From the NCBI GenBank assembly GCA_963710815.1, contig CAVQCA010000041.1, positions 1 to 64,000 on the forward strand: DNA of 64,000 nt, written 5' to 3'. The stretch is from CAVQCA01 sp963710815 (GTDB lineage: Bacteria > Pseudomonadota > Gammaproteobacteria > UBA9214). Position numbers and translations under genes: made by a program. This document shows positions 10,334 to 19,814 of the stretch, piece by piece. The notes under the pieces are model-generated. The model saw only the letters and a list, made by a program, of their open reading frames with translations. It was not told where the DNA came from and did no database searches. The first letter of the stretch is position 1. The number at the start of each line of letters is the position of its first letter.

Positions 10334-10558
10334 ATGGCCCGTTATTTCCGTCGTCGCAAGTTCTGCAAGTTCACCGCCGAGGGCATCGAAGAGATCGATT
10401 ACAAGGACATCAATCTGCTGAGACAGTACATTACCGAGACCGGCAAGATTGTGCCCAGTCGCATCACTGGCACCAAGGCAAAATACCAGCGCCAGCTGGC
10501 GGTGGCCGTCAAGCGCGCCCGCTACCTTTCGCTGCTGCCTTATTGCGACGCGCACTGA
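10334..10558 (+). CDS. rpsR: 30S ribosomal protein S18
   Basis: The 74-residue basic protein starts MARYFRRRKFCKFTAEG and contains DINLLRQYITETGKI, both diagnostic. It forms a heterodimer with S6 on the small subunit. It follows rpsF by 81 bp with an AGAGAAGG ribosome site about 10 bp ahead of the ATG. Confidence 0.97.
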   Translation: MARYFRRRKFCKFTAEGIEEIDYKDINLLRQYITETGKIVPSRITGTKAKYQRQLAVAVKRARYLSLLPYCDAH

Positions 10559-10616
10559 CCGGTTAAATACGGCACAGCGCATTCACTGACTGTGTCCTGA
10601 CCAGAGTGCTCACGGC

Positions 10617-11543
10617 ATGAAGGCACTGGCTGGTTTTATTGTCAGCGGACGCTATCAGGCGATCCTGGCGGCATCGCTCTGCGGGATACTCGCGTTCATG
10701 CTGCCGCCCTTCAGTACGCTGACGAATTATCTGGGCGCGGCGGTCGTCTCGCTGGTCACGCTGCGTATCGGCGTATCGCAGGGGCTGCTGGTCCTGTCCG
10801 CCGCGAGCCTGGTCACCCTGTTGTTTCACCAGCTCACGGGTGTACCGGTGGCGACGATCGCCGTCACGGTGCTGATGTTGTGGGTGCCATGCTGGCTGAT
10901 CAGCGTGGTATTGCGGCGAACGGTGAATCTGGCATTCGCCATGTTCACGGCCGCCGCGTTCGGGGTCGTGGCGCTGGTCTCGGTCTATGCCGTGACGGGT
11001 GATCCGTCGCCGTGGTGGCATGAACACCTGAAGCTGCTCAGGTCGGCGTTCGAAGGCGCGGGGATGCTTCCCCATGGGGCTTCGGCGGATGCGTTGCTGG
11101 AGGAGCTTTCCCACCTGATGACGGGTGTGATCATCGCTTCACTGGTGCTGGGCACCCTGTGCAGTCTGCTGCTGGCGCGCTGGTGGCAGGCTCAGCTGGT
11201 GAATCCCGGTGGCTTGCACAGCGAGTTCTGCAGCCTGCGTTTCTGGCAATCGACGGGACTGATGCTGGTGGGCCTCATGCTCCTGTCGCAGGTCACCCGG
11301 GGACCGCCAGGCGACATGGCCGCGCAAGCTGTCCTGGTCATGCTGGTGCCTTATCTGTTTGCCGGGCTGGCCGTGTTGCACGGGGTGGTCGCGCAACAGG
11401 GCCGCGGCAAGGGGTGGCTGATTGCGGTTTACGTACTGCTCGGCATCATTCCGCAGGTGGCGCTGTTGCTGGCCGGGCTTGGATTGGTCGATACCTGGGT
11501 TGATTTCCGCCGGCGTCTGGGCGGTAACAAGCCGGTACCATGA
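10617..11543 (+). CDS. DUF2232 polytopic membrane protein
   Basis: This 308-residue protein is strongly hydrophobic with about eight predicted transmembrane segments across its length and few conserved polar residues. Position between rpsR and rplI is typical of the gammaproteobacterial DUF2232/YybS-like family. The function is not known. Its placement implies co-expression with the ribosomal genes rather than a ribosomal role. Confidence 0.8.
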   Translation: MKALAGFIVSGRYQAILAASLCGILAFMLPPFSTLTNYLGAAVVSLVTLRIGVSQGLLVLSAASLVTLLFHQLTGVPVATIAVTVLMLWVPCWLISVVLRRTVNLAFAMFTAAAFGVVALVSVYAVTGDPSPWWHEHLKLLRSAFEGAGMLPHGASADALLEELSHLMTGVIIASLVLGTLCSLLLARWWQAQLVNPGGLHSEFCSLRFWQSTGLMLVGLMLLSQVTRGPPGDMAAQAVLVMLVPYLFAGLAVLHGVVAQQGRGKGWLIAVYVLLGIIPQVALLLAGLGLVDTWVDFRRRLGGNKPVP

Positions 11544-11575
11544 TATGAAAGAGCATTTAGCTAGAGGTCGTCACG

Positions 11576-12031
11576 ATGGAAGTCATACTGCTTGAAAAGA
11601 TCGAAAACCTGGGTGTCATGGGTGAGCGTGTCAGGGTGAAACCCGGTTATGGTCGGAATTACCTGATCCCGCAGGGCAAGGCGGCGGCGGCGACACCGGA
11701 GAACATCGCCGTGTTCGAGGCACGCCGCGCGGAACTGGAACAGAACGCGGCCGATGCGCTCACCAGGGCGCTGGCGCGCCGGGACCAGTTGGCGGATCTG
11801 GTCATCCGGCTGACGGCGAAGGCCGGCGACGAGGGCAAGCTGTTCGGATCGGTCGGTAGCGCGGATATCGAACACGCCGTCACCGAGCTCGGCGTCAACA
11901 TCGAACGCCACGAGATCCGTCTGCCCAATGGTCCGTTGCGCCTGGTGGGGGAGCATCTGGTGCAGCTGCATCTGCACAGTGACGTCAATGCTGAATTACA
12001 GGTTGTCGTCGAAGCCGAGTCACAGGGATAA
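11576..12031 (+). CDS. rplI: 50S ribosomal protein L9
   Basis: L9 bridges L1-stalk rRNA to the neighbouring region of the large subunit. The N-terminal domain (MEVILLEKIENLGVMGERV, then VKPGYGRNYLIPQGKA) and C-terminal domain joined by a long helix are all present in 151 residues. A GAGGTCG motif precedes the ATG. Confidence 0.97.
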   Translation: MEVILLEKIENLGVMGERVRVKPGYGRNYLIPQGKAAAATPENIAVFEARRAELEQNAADALTRALARRDQLADLVIRLTAKAGDEGKLFGSVGSADIEHAVTELGVNIERHEIRLPNGPLRLVGEHLVQLHLHSDVNAELQVVVEAESQG

Positions 12032-12047
12032 CCGCTCCGCACATGGT

Positions 12048-12091
12048 GTGCTCCGCGACACCCGGACGTCCTGTCCATCGTCGCGGAGCAC
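12048..12091 (+). other. Strong 12-bp hairpin after rplI
   Basis: Arms GTGCTCCGCGAC (12048-12059) and GTCGCGGAGCAC (12080-12091) are perfectly complementary around a 20-nt loop that holds GGACGTCC. No T-run follows, so it is not a standard terminator. It may be a processing or attenuation element. The rest of 12092-12256 holds no gene. Confidence 0.55.
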
Positions 12092-12256
12092 CGTCGTGAT
12101 GCACGATCAGGTGCATGCCCGGGCGGGGCGGAATTAAAAATCCTGAACGCATAAAGCAACCGGGATTACAAGATGTTCTTTGACGAATGAATGTGCTATT
12201 AATGCGCCGGGGATTGCAGTACCACTTCACACGCATAAATAAATAACACACATTCA

Positions 12257-13654
12257 ATGGCTGAATCGCTACGTTCCGCTGATGTAGTCCGTGCCGACAC
12301 CGAAGTCCTGAAGGTACCGCCGCATTCGCTGCAGGCGGAACAGGCCGTTCTGGGTGGATTGATGCTCGATAACACCGCCTGGGACAAGGTGGCCGACCAT
12401 GTGGTCGAAGAGGATTTCTACCGCCGCGATCACCGCCTGATATTCCGCGCCATCGCAGAGCTGGCGCAACGCAACAGCCCGTTTGATGCCGTTACCCTCT
12501 CGGAATGGCTCGGGCAGAACAGGCTGCTGGATGACGTGGGCGGGTTGTCCACTCTCGGCGTCCTGGTGCAGGACACGCCGAGCGCGGCGAACATCCAGGC
12601 CTATGCGGACATCGTCCGCGAGCATTCCGTCCTGCGACAGTTGATCGCCGTCGGCAACGAGATCGCCGGCAGCGCCTTCGTCACCGAAGGCCGCAGTTCG
12701 GGCGAGCTGCTGGAACATGCCGAGCAGCGGGTCTTCCAGATTGCCGAGCGTGGCAAGCGCGGGCAGCGCGGCTTTCGCAGCATACGCAGCCTGCTCGGCG
12801 CGGCCGTTGACCGCATCGACAAGCTGTTCCAGCAGGATGAGCCGCTTACCGGTGTATCAACCGGCTTTGCCGACCTCGACGAGATGACGGCCGGATTGCA
12901 GCCCTCCGACCTGATCATCGTGGCCGGGCGGCCCTCCATGGGCAAGACCACCCTGGCGATGAACTTCGCCGAGAATGCCGCCATCCGGCACAAGGTGCCG
13001 GTGGCGATCTTCAGCATGGAAATGCCGGGCGAACAACTCGCCCTGCGCATGATGTCCTCGCTGGGCCACATCGACCAGCACAAGATCCGCACCGGTAAAC
13101 TGGACGACGATGACTGGCCGCGCCTGACCTCGGCGGTCAGCCTGCTGGATTCCGCGCCGCTGTTCATCGACGACACACCGGCCCTGTCGCCGACCGAGAT
13201 GCGCGCGCGCGCGCGGCGACTCAAGCGCGAACACGACATCGGCATGGTCGTCATCGATTACCTGCAGCTCATGCAGGTTCCCGGGACGCGTGAGAACCGG
13301 ACCACGGAAATCTCGGAGATATCGCGCAACCTCAAGGCGCTGGCCAAGGAGCTGGAAGTGCCGGTGGTGGCGCTCTCGCAGCTCAATCGCGGTCTCGAGC
13401 AACGCACCGACAAGCGCCCCGTCATGTCCGACCTGCGCGAATCCGGAGCCATCGAGCAGGATGCCGATCTCATCCTGTTCATCTACCGCGACGAGGTCTA
13501 CCACGAGGACAGCCCGCACAAGGGCAAGGCCGAGATCATCATCGGCAAGCAGCGCAACGGTCCCATCGGCACGCGGGTGCTTACCTTCCGCGGCCAGTTC
13601 ACCCGGTTCGAGAATTTCGCCGACGATGTCTATAGCGGCGGTGAGTTTGGATGA
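12257..13654 (+). CDS. dnaB: Replicative DNA helicase DnaB
   Basis: The hexameric 5'-3' helicase of the replication fork. An N-terminal DnaG-interaction domain starts at PPHSLQAEQAVLGGLMLDN; the RecA-like C-terminal domain has Walker A GRPSMGKT (about residue 222), Walker B VVIDYLQLM and the arginine-finger region KQRNGPIGT. 465 residues is normal and no intein is present. The stop overlaps the start of alr in an ATGA. Confidence 0.97.
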   Translation: MAESLRSADVVRADTEVLKVPPHSLQAEQAVLGGLMLDNTAWDKVADHVVEEDFYRRDHRLIFRAIAELAQRNSPFDAVTLSEWLGQNRLLDDVGGLSTLGVLVQDTPSAANIQAYADIVREHSVLRQLIAVGNEIAGSAFVTEGRSSGELLEHAEQRVFQIAERGKRGQRGFRSIRSLLGAAVDRIDKLFQQDEPLTGVSTGFADLDEMTAGLQPSDLIIVAGRPSMGKTTLAMNFAENAAIRHKVPVAIFSMEMPGEQLALRMMSSLGHIDQHKIRTGKLDDDDWPRLTSAVSLLDSAPLFIDDTPALSPTEMRARARRLKREHDIGMVVIDYLQLMQVPGTRENRTTEISEISRNLKALAKELEVPVVALSQLNRGLEQRTDKRPVMSDLRESGAIEQDADLILFIYRDEVYHEDSPHKGKAEIIIGKQRNGPIGTRVLTFRGQFTRFENFADDVYSGGEFG

Positions 13655-14727
13655 CGCGCCCCGTGCGGGCGCGCATCGACCTGCCGGCCCTCCAGCATAA
13701 CTTCGAACGCGTCAGGCAATGCGCGCCGGCCAGCCGCGTCATGGCCATCGTCAAGGCGCATGCCTACGGCCACGGGCTGCTCAACGCCGCGCGAGCCCTT
13801 CCGGGGGCCGATGCCTTCGGCGTGGTCTCCATGGACGAGGCGATCTCGCTGCGCGAGGCAGGTTTCGACCGGCGTATCGTGCTGCTGGAAGGACTCTACG
13901 GGCCGGATGAGGCCGGCCTGGCCGGCGGTTTCCGCGTGGACATCGTCATACACAACACCGGCCAGATAGACCTTCTGGAACGGGCCCGGTCCGGACGGCC
14001 GCTGGACGTCTGGCTCAAGATAGACACCGGCATGCACCGGCTGGGCTTCGACCCGCAAGTCGTCCCTGCGGTAGTGGATCGCCTGCACCGTATCGGGCGG
14101 GTGGCGCGTATCCGCTTTCTCTCGCATTTCTGCTGCGCCGATGACACAGACAATGACTGTACCCTGCGGCAGTGCCGGCGTTTCCTGCAAACGATGGAGG
14201 GCATGGAGGGAGAGCGCTCGCTCGCCAATTCCGCCGCCGTGCTGGCCTGGCCCGATACCCACCTCGAATGGGTACGTCCCGGCATCATGCTCTATGGCAG
14301 TTCGCCGTTGTCGCACAAATCCGCCGCTGGTCTCGGCCTGCGGCCGGTGATGACGCTGGCGACGCAATTGATCGCCGTGGCGCAGCGCCGCCAGGGCGAT
14401 CCCGTGGGTTACGGCGCGGCCTGGGTGTGTCCGGAGGCGATGCCCGTCGGTATCGCGGCGATCGGCTACGGGGACGGTTACCCGCGCCATGCCCCGTCCG
14501 GGACCCCGGTACTGGTCAACGGCCGGCGGGCGGCACTGGCCGGGCGCGTTTCCATGGGCATGATCGGCATCGATCTGCGGGGGCATCCCGGGGCGCGTGT
14601 CGGTGATCCCGTCATCCTGTGGGGCGAGGGTCTTTCCGTCGATGAAGTCGCGACGGCGGCGGGGACGATTTCCTATGAACTGTTCTGCGGTGTGAGCAGC
14701 CGGGTGAAGTTCGACTATGTCGAGTGA
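13651..14727 (+). CDS. alr: Alanine racemase
   Basis: A PLP enzyme converting L- to D-alanine for peptidoglycan. The PLP lysine lies in AIVKAHAYGHG (about residue 34) and the catalytic tyrosine region GYGAAW near residue 255. The C-terminal beta domain carries RVSMGMIGIDL. At 358 residues it has normal length. It overlaps dnaB by 4 bp, indicating translational coupling, the usual arrangement in this group. Confidence 0.96.
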   Translation: MTRPVRARIDLPALQHNFERVRQCAPASRVMAIVKAHAYGHGLLNAARALPGADAFGVVSMDEAISLREAGFDRRIVLLEGLYGPDEAGLAGGFRVDIVIHNTGQIDLLERARSGRPLDVWLKIDTGMHRLGFDPQVVPAVVDRLHRIGRVARIRFLSHFCCADDTDNDCTLRQCRRFLQTMEGMEGERSLANSAAVLAWPDTHLEWVRPGIMLYGSSPLSHKSAAGLGLRPVMTLATQLIAVAQRRQGDPVGYGAAWVCPEAMPVGIAAIGYGDGYPRHAPSGTPVLVNGRRAALAGRVSMGMIGIDLRGHPGARVGDPVILWGEGLSVDEVATAAGTISYELFCGVSSRVKFDYVE

Positions 14728-14757
14728 TCCCGCGCGGGGACGACCGACGAACCTCAG

Positions 14758-14905
14758 GTAGGGTGGAACGCGGAGCGGTTCCGCCAAAGCCATCCGGCCG
14801 GTACATCACCCGACACGATCGGTGGAACCCGCGGTGCGGTTCCACCCTGCGATGATACGGCAGCGTGTAGGGCGGAACGCGGAGCGGTTCCGCCAAAGCC
14901 GTCCG
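14758..14905. repeat. Direct and inverted intergenic repeats (GTAGGGTGGAACGCGG type)
   Basis: Two direct copies of a 39-nt unit lie at 14758-14796 and 14867-14905; they share GGAACGCGGAGCGGTTCCGC and differ at few positions. Between them a hairpin at 14821-14846 has arms GGTGGAACC and GGTTCCACC. No gene is visible between alr and radA; this looks like a repeat cluster of a widespread intergenic type. Confidence 0.8.
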
Positions 14906-15004
14906 CTCCTGGCATCCGACCCACAATCTTGAGACGGGTCCTACGAAACGGCCGGTGATTCCTGTAAGGTCTGATGACAACAGACGGTTGAACGGATTGG
15001 ACAG

Positions 15005-16375
15005 ATGGCGAAGACCAAAGCAGCCTATGCATGCAGCGCCTGCGGTGCACAGTTTCCCCAGTGGGCCGGCCAGTGTGGCGACTGCGGCGCCTGGAACACG
15101 CTATCCGAGGTGAGCGCCATGGCGCCCCAGCGCGCCGGACGCTTCGCCGGCTACAGTGGTGACGGCGGCGTCACGGTGACCCGCCTCTCGTCGGTCAGGC
15201 CGGATGCCCACACCCGATCCTCGGTCGGCCTGCTGGAGCTCGATCGTGTTCTGGGCGGCGGCCTGGTCGCGGGGTCGGTGGTGCTGATCGGAGGCGACCC
15301 GGGAATCGGCAAGTCCACGCTGCTGCTGCAGGTGCTCTCGACCCTGTCCACCGGCCTGAGCCCGCTCTACGTGACGGGCGAGGAATCGCCGCAACAGATC
15401 TCGCTGCGCGCCGCCCGTCTCGGCATCCGCGGCGAGAACGTGCAGCTCATCTCGGAGACCTGCGTGGAACGCATCATCGAGACGGCGCACCGGGAGCGTC
15501 CACAGGTCATGGTGCTCGATTCCATCCAGACACTCTATACCGAGACCCTGCAATCGGCGCCGGGTTCGGTTGCCCAGGTTCGTGAAAGTGCCGCACAACT
15601 GGTCCGTCTCGCCAAACAGACCGGCATCGCCATGTTCCTGGTCGGGCATGTGACCAAGGAAGGCGCGCTGGCCGGACCACGGGTGCTCGAGCACATGGTG
15701 GACACGGTGCTGTATTTCGAGGGTGATCCGGGAGACCGCTACCGGATCCTGCGCGCCGTCAAGAACCGTTTCGGCGCCGTCAATGAAATCGGGGTGTTCG
15801 CCATGACCGAGGGGGGGCTGCGGGAGGTGCGCAACCCCTCCGCCATCTTCCTGTCACGGCATCCGGAGGCGGTGCCCGGCAGCGTGGTGATGGCGACCTG
15901 GGAGGGCACCCGCCCACTGCTGGTGGAGGTCCAGGCGCTGGTGGACCGGAGCCAGCTCGGCAACCCGCGGCGCGTCACCCTGGGTATGGAGCAGAATCGC
16001 CTTTCCATGCTGCTCGCGGTGCTGCATCGCCACGGTGGCCTGCTCACCGGCGATCAGGATGTCTTCGTCAATGTCGTCGGCGGGGTGCGTGTCTGTGAAA
16101 CCGCGGCTGATGTCGCCGTGCTGCTGGCGGTGGCTTCCAGTTTGCGCAACAAGGCCCTGCCCGTTGATCTGGTCGTATTCGGTGAGATCGGTCTCTCCGG
16201 CGAACTCAGGCCCGTACCGAACGGGCGGGATCGCCTGCAGGAGGCGGCCAAGCACGGCCTTCACCGTGCCATCATCCCCCTTGCCAACAAGCCGAAACAG
16301 CCGGTCCAGGGCCTGGAGGTGACGGCGGTCGAACGTATCGCGCAGGTGCTGGACGTCTTCTCAGGCGATATCTGA
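15005..16375 (+). CDS. radA: DNA repair protein RadA
   Basis: A RecA-like ATPase that drives branch migration during recombination repair. The N-terminal zinc ribbon (CSACGAQFPQWAGQCGDC), Walker A GGDPGIGKST (about residue 96), the family-specific KNRFG motif and the C-terminal Lon-like domain are all present. 456 residues is normal. It overlaps the convergent PilZ gene by 15 bp. Confidence 0.97.
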   Translation: MAKTKAAYACSACGAQFPQWAGQCGDCGAWNTLSEVSAMAPQRAGRFAGYSGDGGVTVTRLSSVRPDAHTRSSVGLLELDRVLGGGLVAGSVVLIGGDPGIGKSTLLLQVLSTLSTGLSPLYVTGEESPQQISLRAARLGIRGENVQLISETCVERIIETAHRERPQVMVLDSIQTLYTETLQSAPGSVAQVRESAAQLVRLAKQTGIAMFLVGHVTKEGALAGPRVLEHMVDTVLYFEGDPGDRYRILRAVKNRFGAVNEIGVFAMTEGGLREVRNPSAIFLSRHPEAVPGSVVMATWEGTRPLLVEVQALVDRSQLGNPRRVTLGMEQNRLSMLLAVLHRHGGLLTGDQDVFVNVVGGVRVCETAADVAVLLAVASSLRNKALPVDLVVFGEIGLSGELRPVPNGRDRLQEAAKHGLHRAIIPLANKPKQPVQGLEVTAVERIAQVLDVFSGDI

Positions 16376-17341
16376 GAGTTCGCGGTTGAGCAGGGAACTG
16401 TCGCCGAGGTTGATCTCCATCAGCCAGCGGAGCACGTCCCTGCCGTGTTCATCCAGGTCGGCGAAGGCCATGCCCAGTCGATCCCTGCCGACCTGGCGGA
16501 TGACGATGTCGGTACTGAAGTAGGAGTGGTTGGCGAGTTGCACCCGGAGGGTATAGTAGGTGCCCGTGCGGCCCGTCCAGCCGTCCGGGAGTTCAACCAG
16601 GGCGCCGCTCAGCGACAGATCGACGAGGCGTGTTTCCCACACTTCCCCGGACATCGACAGCATGGCCGGGGCGTGCAGTGAAATGCGGGTGAAATGACGC
16701 TGGCTGGCGAGGCCGGTATCCGGCTGCACGTCTGCACCCACGCCATCCGGCTCCATTTCGACATGGTATTCGAAATCGACCCCCCCCATCGTGATCCTGT
16801 CGCCCGTGTTGAGCGGATAGGCATCCTCGCCGATGGTCACACGGTTGACCTGCGGGAAGACCTCGCCTTCCAGGTGTGACAGGTAATACCCGTCTTCACG
16901 ACGGCTGATCATGGCGGCGAGAGAACCGGCGTTACCGAAGCGGGTGACCGGGTTGTCGAGGTGGATGAGCCGACCCTGGTGTCTGCCGCCGAGTATCCTG
17001 AGCGCTCCCCGATGCGGTTGCGGGGCGGGGTTCATGTGTACAGGATCCCGGACGGCATCTTCAGAGTAAACCAGCGTGTACCTGCCGAGAGAGATGGCGT
17101 CCCCGTCCTGGAGCAGGTGTTCATGCGAATAACCGTGGTTGACCTGCAGTTTGTCATTTTCGGCGCTGGCCGCGAGGAGACAATCCTTCCCGGTATGAAT
17201 GATTCTGGCGTGTATGGGCCGCAGGGATACATCGTCGATACGGATGTCACATGCAGGATCGGATCCGATCAGGATATCTCTGCCGGTCAGGATGAGGGAT
17301 TCCAGCCGGTTGCTTCCGAGGCTCAGTATCAGTTTCGCCAT
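16361..17341 (-). CDS. FHA-FHA-PilZ protein (putative c-di-GMP effector)
   Basis: The 326 residues start MAKLILSLGSNRLES at ATG 17341, preceded by GGGGGAG; a longer in-frame start lies upstream. An FHA-like domain spans about 5-85 (ILIGSDPACDIRIDD), a second FHA-like region about 100-205 (VTRFGNAGS, RITMGGVDFEY). A C-terminal PilZ domain (about 215-315) has RHFTR (RxxxR) and DLSLSG (DxSxxG), the residues that bind c-di-GMP in this family. The protein could link phosphothreonine recognition with c-di-GMP; the combination is inference from the motifs. No signal peptide or membrane segment. Confidence 0.8.
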   Translation of the reverse strand: MAKLILSLGSNRLESLILTGRDILIGSDPACDIRIDDVSLRPIHARIIHTGKDCLLAASAENDKLQVNHGYSHEHLLQDGDAISLGRYTLVYSEDAVRDPVHMNPAPQPHRGALRILGGRHQGRLIHLDNPVTRFGNAGSLAAMISRREDGYYLSHLEGEVFPQVNRVTIGEDAYPLNTGDRITMGGVDFEYHVEMEPDGVGADVQPDTGLASQRHFTRISLHAPAMLSMSGEVWETRLVDLSLSGALVELPDGWTGRTGTYYTLRVQLANHSYFSTDIVIRQVGRDRLGMAFADLDEHGRDVLRWLMEINLGDSSLLNRELSDIA

Positions 17342-17479
17342 TGCGGCCACTCTCCCCCATGACCCTGGTCCATCTGCGTAGCGATATTCCCAGACTCTGA
17401 TGCCCAAGTAAAGTCATGCCCGCTGCTTTCCGTGCAGATCTTCCCTGGAGTAACCACACCCGTTGCAAACGGGCATCGA

Positions 17480-18760
17480 TCAGCCGGTCCCGGTGTCGGT
17501 TTCGGGGAGCGCCGGATGGATGCGTACCGTTTTTACCATGTTTTCCTTGATCAGCATGATATCGATCGGATGTCGGTCAAGCAGCACGCTGGTGCCGGCG
17601 TCGGGGATCATCTCCAGGTACTCGATGAGCAGTCCGTTCAGGGTCTTGGGGCCATCAGTCGGCAGCGACATGTGCAGCGCGCTGTTCAGGGTGCGGATGT
17701 TGATGGAACCGTCGACCAGCCAGGTGCCATCTTCCTGGGGTACGATGTCGTCGAACTGTGCCGCCGGGTCGGAGGTGAACTCTCCGACGATTTCCTCGAG
17801 GATGTCCTCGAGGGTGATCAGCCCCTGCATGTCTCCGTATTCATCCACGACGAAGCCGATGCGGTGCTTGCTGCGCTGGAAATTGAGCAGTTGCCGGTTG
17901 AGCGGGGTGTTTTCGGGGATGAAATAGGGTTCACGCGCGATGCGTTGCAGAACCTCGCGGTCGAGTTCTTCCCGGTACAGCGGCGGCAGGACGTCACGCA
18001 TGTGCAGAATGCCGATGACGTGATCGATGTTTTCGCGAAACAGCGGCAGACGGGTGTACTGGTTGCCGTAGAGTTGCGTGATGATTGACTCCCACTCGGC
18101 CTCGATATCGATTCCGGCGACCTCGTTGCGCGGCACCATGATGTCCTCGACCGTCACCTTCTCGAGATCCATGAGATTCAGCAGCATTTCCTGGTGGCGC
18201 GCCGGTATCATCGCGCCGGCTTCCTTGACGACGGTGCGCAACTCCTCGGTGGACAGGGCCTGGGAGGTCCGCACTTCCGTCGGCACGCCGAGCAGTTTCA
18301 GAACGGCGGTGGCGATGATATTGACCAGCCACACCAGGGGGGATAACAGTTTCATCAGCGGGATGTAGATCCAGGCCGATGGCAGGGCGATGCGTTCCGG
18401 GTGCAGTGCGGCCAGCGTCTTGGGGGTGACTTCCGCGAAGATCAGTACCACCAGCGTCAGGATACCTGCGGCAATGGCGATTCCCGATTCACCCCAGAGC
18501 TTGAGCGCAATGAGGGTGGTGAGCATCGAAGCGAGGATATTGACGAAATTGTTGCCGAGCAGGATAAGACCGATGAGGAGGTCGGGCCGTTCAAGCAGGC
18601 GCGCGGCGCGCTGTGCCCCGGGGTGGCCTTGTTCTGCCAGGTGGCGCAGCCGGTACCGGTTCAGGGTCATCAGACCGGTCTCGGACCCGGAAAAGAAGGC
18701 AGACAGCAGGATCAGGATAAACAGCGCAAAAAAAAGTACGCCGAGGTGGATCTCGTCCAA
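17480..18760 (-). CDS. CNNM/CBS transporter-like membrane protein (CorB/YfjD family)
   Basis: An inner-membrane protein of the HlyC/CorC family. Four hydrophobic segments in a CNNM domain (residues 5-190; AFFSGSETGLMTLNRYRLRH is diagnostic) precede two CBS domains (about 205-330, with VEDIMVPRNEV) and a CorC_HlyC C-terminal domain. Members are linked to magnesium and divalent-cation efflux. 426 residues is normal. The neighbouring minus-strand gene encodes a CcsA-like protein, a frequent neighbour. Confidence 0.9.
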   Translation of the reverse strand: MDEIHLGVLFFALFILILLSAFFSGSETGLMTLNRYRLRHLAEQGHPGAQRAARLLERPDLLIGLILLGNNFVNILASMLTTLIALKLWGESGIAIAAGILTLVVLIFAEVTPKTLAALHPERIALPSAWIYIPLMKLLSPLVWLVNIIATAVLKLLGVPTEVRTSQALSTEELRTVVKEAGAMIPARHQEMLLNLMDLEKVTVEDIMVPRNEVAGIDIEAEWESIITQLYGNQYTRLPLFRENIDHVIGILHMRDVLPPLYREELDREVLQRIAREPYFIPENTPLNRQLLNFQRSKHRIGFVVDEYGDMQGLITLEDILEEIVGEFTSDPAAQFDDIVPQEDGTWLVDGSINIRTLNSALHMSLPTDGPKTLNGLLIEYLEMIPDAGTSVLLDRHPIDIMLIKENMVKTVRIHPALPETDTGTG

Positions 18761-18835
18761 AAGGGGACAGCCTCTTTTTGGATGCCGATGGTTATAGTAC
18801 GGAAATTTTCCGCGCCTGTCAGGTCCGCGGCCCGC

Positions 18836-19645
18836 TCAGAGGTTCAGTACCTGCTCCAGGACGAACTTGCTGCCGAAATAGGCCAGCATCAGGAAGATGA
18901 ACCCGCCCACGGTCCAGTTGATCGCGAGACGACTGCGCCAACCGTAACGCCAGCGGCCCCAGAGCAGGGTGGCGAACACCACCCAGGCGATAATGGAGAG
19001 CACGGTCTTGTGGACCAGGTGCTGGGCGAAGATATTGTTGACGAACAGCATTCCCGTGACCAGCGCCAGGGTAAGCATCGCGAACCCGATGGCGATCATC
19101 TGGAACATCAGGGCTTCCATGGTCTGCAGGGGCGGCAGTGACCGGATAAAGCCGCCGGGTTGACGGTTGTGCAGGTGACGATCCTGGATCGCCAGCAGCA
19201 GCGCCTGAAGAACGGCGAGACCGAGGATGCTGTAGGCAAGCAAGGAGATGAATATATGGACATCGAGCTGCCAGTAACTCCGTTCGGTGGCGGCATGGTT
19301 GCCCGGAAACAGCAGCATGAGGCCGATGCTCAGCGCGGACAGCGGGAATACGGGTATTCCCAGGTTCTCCACCGGCTCCTGTAGAGAGGCGAGCATCAGC
19401 AGCGCCGCGCTAATCAGGCAGATCAGGGATGCCGCGTTGAATAAAGCCAGGTCCAGGCCGTGCGGCGTCATGATGGAGGGATAGACCAGAATGGCATGCA
19501 GCACTACGGCGATGCCGCTGATCAACAGGATCTCGTTTCGGCGACAGCCCGGGCCGGAGTAGCAGTGCGCGAGTCGCAGGGTCAGCAGTATGCTGGCCAG
19601 CAGATACAGCAGGATGGCGATGGATCCGGTGACGATGGTGGTCAT
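18836..19645 (-). CDS. CcsA-like inner membrane protein YpjD
   Basis: Eight hydrophobic segments cover about 269 residues, with the cytochrome c assembly (CcsA/CcmC-like) pattern including YWQLDVHIFISLLAYSILG and HKTVLSIIAWVVFATLLWGRWRYGWRSR. Histidines in the predicted loops resemble haem-handling members, but the function of YpjD is not established. Divergent from ffh, the standard arrangement. The start is uncertain: ATG 19645 matches family length, 19678 and 19681 are alternatives, and no clear ribosome site distinguishes them. Confidence 0.8.
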   Translation of the reverse strand: MTTIVTGSIAILLYLLASILLTLRLAHCYSGPGCRRNEILLISGIAVVLHAILVYPSIMTPHGLDLALFNAASLICLISAALLMLASLQEPVENLGIPVFPLSALSIGLMLLFPGNHAATERSYWQLDVHIFISLLAYSILGLAVLQALLLAIQDRHLHNRQPGGFIRSLPPLQTMEALMFQMIAIGFAMLTLALVTGMLFVNNIFAQHLVHKTVLSIIAWVVFATLLWGRWRYGWRSRLAINWTVGGFIFLMLAYFGSKFVLEQVLNL

Positions 19646-19814
19646 TACGCGCGTCGGTGTGGCGAATTCAGGCGTCATCATCGCACAACTCGGCAGGTCA
19701 TTGAAGTGTGAGGGTGCGCCCGGCGGGTTCTTGCCGTGGATATTCCCGTGCCGGTGACGGGTGTTCCGGTTATAATGCCAGGCCCGATTCCGCCACGTTG
19801 GCAACTACCGCCCC

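Noticed and set aside
14758..14905. CRISPR array
   Set aside because: Only two direct units with an inverted copy between them; no regular spacers or cas genes.
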